In this document: piece after piece, positions 12,922-12,960 of the stretch
How the letters are laid out: each line of letters starts with the position of its first letter
Position numbering within the stretch: the stretch's first letter is position 1
From: Baffinella frigidus
Lineage: Eukaryota; Cryptophyceae; Cryptomonadales; Baffinellaceae
Reading direction: 5' to 3'
Length of the DNA: 12,960 bases
Assembly: GCA_026770585.1 (NCBI GenBank)
Contig: MU646567.1
Coordinates: 409,643-422,602 of the forward strand
Program-made: the position numbers and the translations under genes
Notes under the pieces: model-generated
What the model saw: only the letters and a program-made list of their open reading frames with translations
Databases searched by the model: none
Told to the model about the DNA's origin: nothing

Positions 12922-12960
<39 letters not shown>
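12904..12960. repeat. Copy of the exon 5 end running into a 39-base C homopolymer
   Basis: GCCAAGATGTCCGGGTCGC at 12904-12922 is identical to 12462-12480, the end of exon 5 with its donor. It is followed by C from 12922 to the window end. The C run may be a real poly-C tract as seen in shorter form in other introns here, or an assembly end. Confidence 0.8.

Overview
The window looks like nuclear DNA of a unicellular eukaryote, probably a GC-rich alga or other protist with plant-type (TTTAGGG) telomeric repeats. A dinoflagellate or relative fits best, but this is only an inference: green algae and cryptophytes also use TTTAGGG. The evidence for a eukaryote is two genes broken by short GT-AG introns with matching phases, about 1.2 kb of TTTAGGG-like repeat, dense families of small terminal-inverted-repeat elements, and no operon structure or ribosome binding sites.

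Layout. Positions 1-5150 are almost entirely repeats. Two non-autonomous element families with TA target sites (called A and B here), two near-palindromic families starting TTATC with 4-bp target duplications (C and D), a single 191-bp element (K) and a dispersed ~80-bp repeat (F) are piled up, nested and segmentally duplicated. Gene debris survives among them: a C-terminal exon resembling queuine tRNA-ribosyltransferase accessory subunit 2 (QTRT2) at 1708-1836 (+), and four partial copies of one exon resembling the N-terminus of the splicing factor SMNDC1/SPF30 at 3788-4738 (-). Positions 5150-5510 carry several hairpins and AT-rich sequence. Positions 5510-6535 are degenerate to near-perfect TTTAGGG repeats lying inside the chromosome.

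Positions 6549-12480 hold two divergent spliced genes. On the minus strand, 7064-8040 encodes a 263-residue ankyrin-repeat protein in three exons. An alternative 3' end would splice to a further exon at 6549-6758, next to the telomeric repeats. On the plus strand, a gene starts at 8397 and has four well-supported exons ending at 10078. A probable fifth exon lies at 12318-12475, after a 2.2-kb intron full of repeats. I do not recognise its protein family. The two genes share a 356-bp intergenic region that probably holds both promoters. The window ends in a run of 39 C, which is probably a low-complexity or assembly limit.

The most informative result is internal. Duplicated segments in this window supply empty sites for several insertions, so target duplications and element ends can be read directly. 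I found no convincing novel enzyme or defence system. The novelty candidates are the element families, the exon multiplication beside telomeric repeats, and the unrecognised plus-strand gene.
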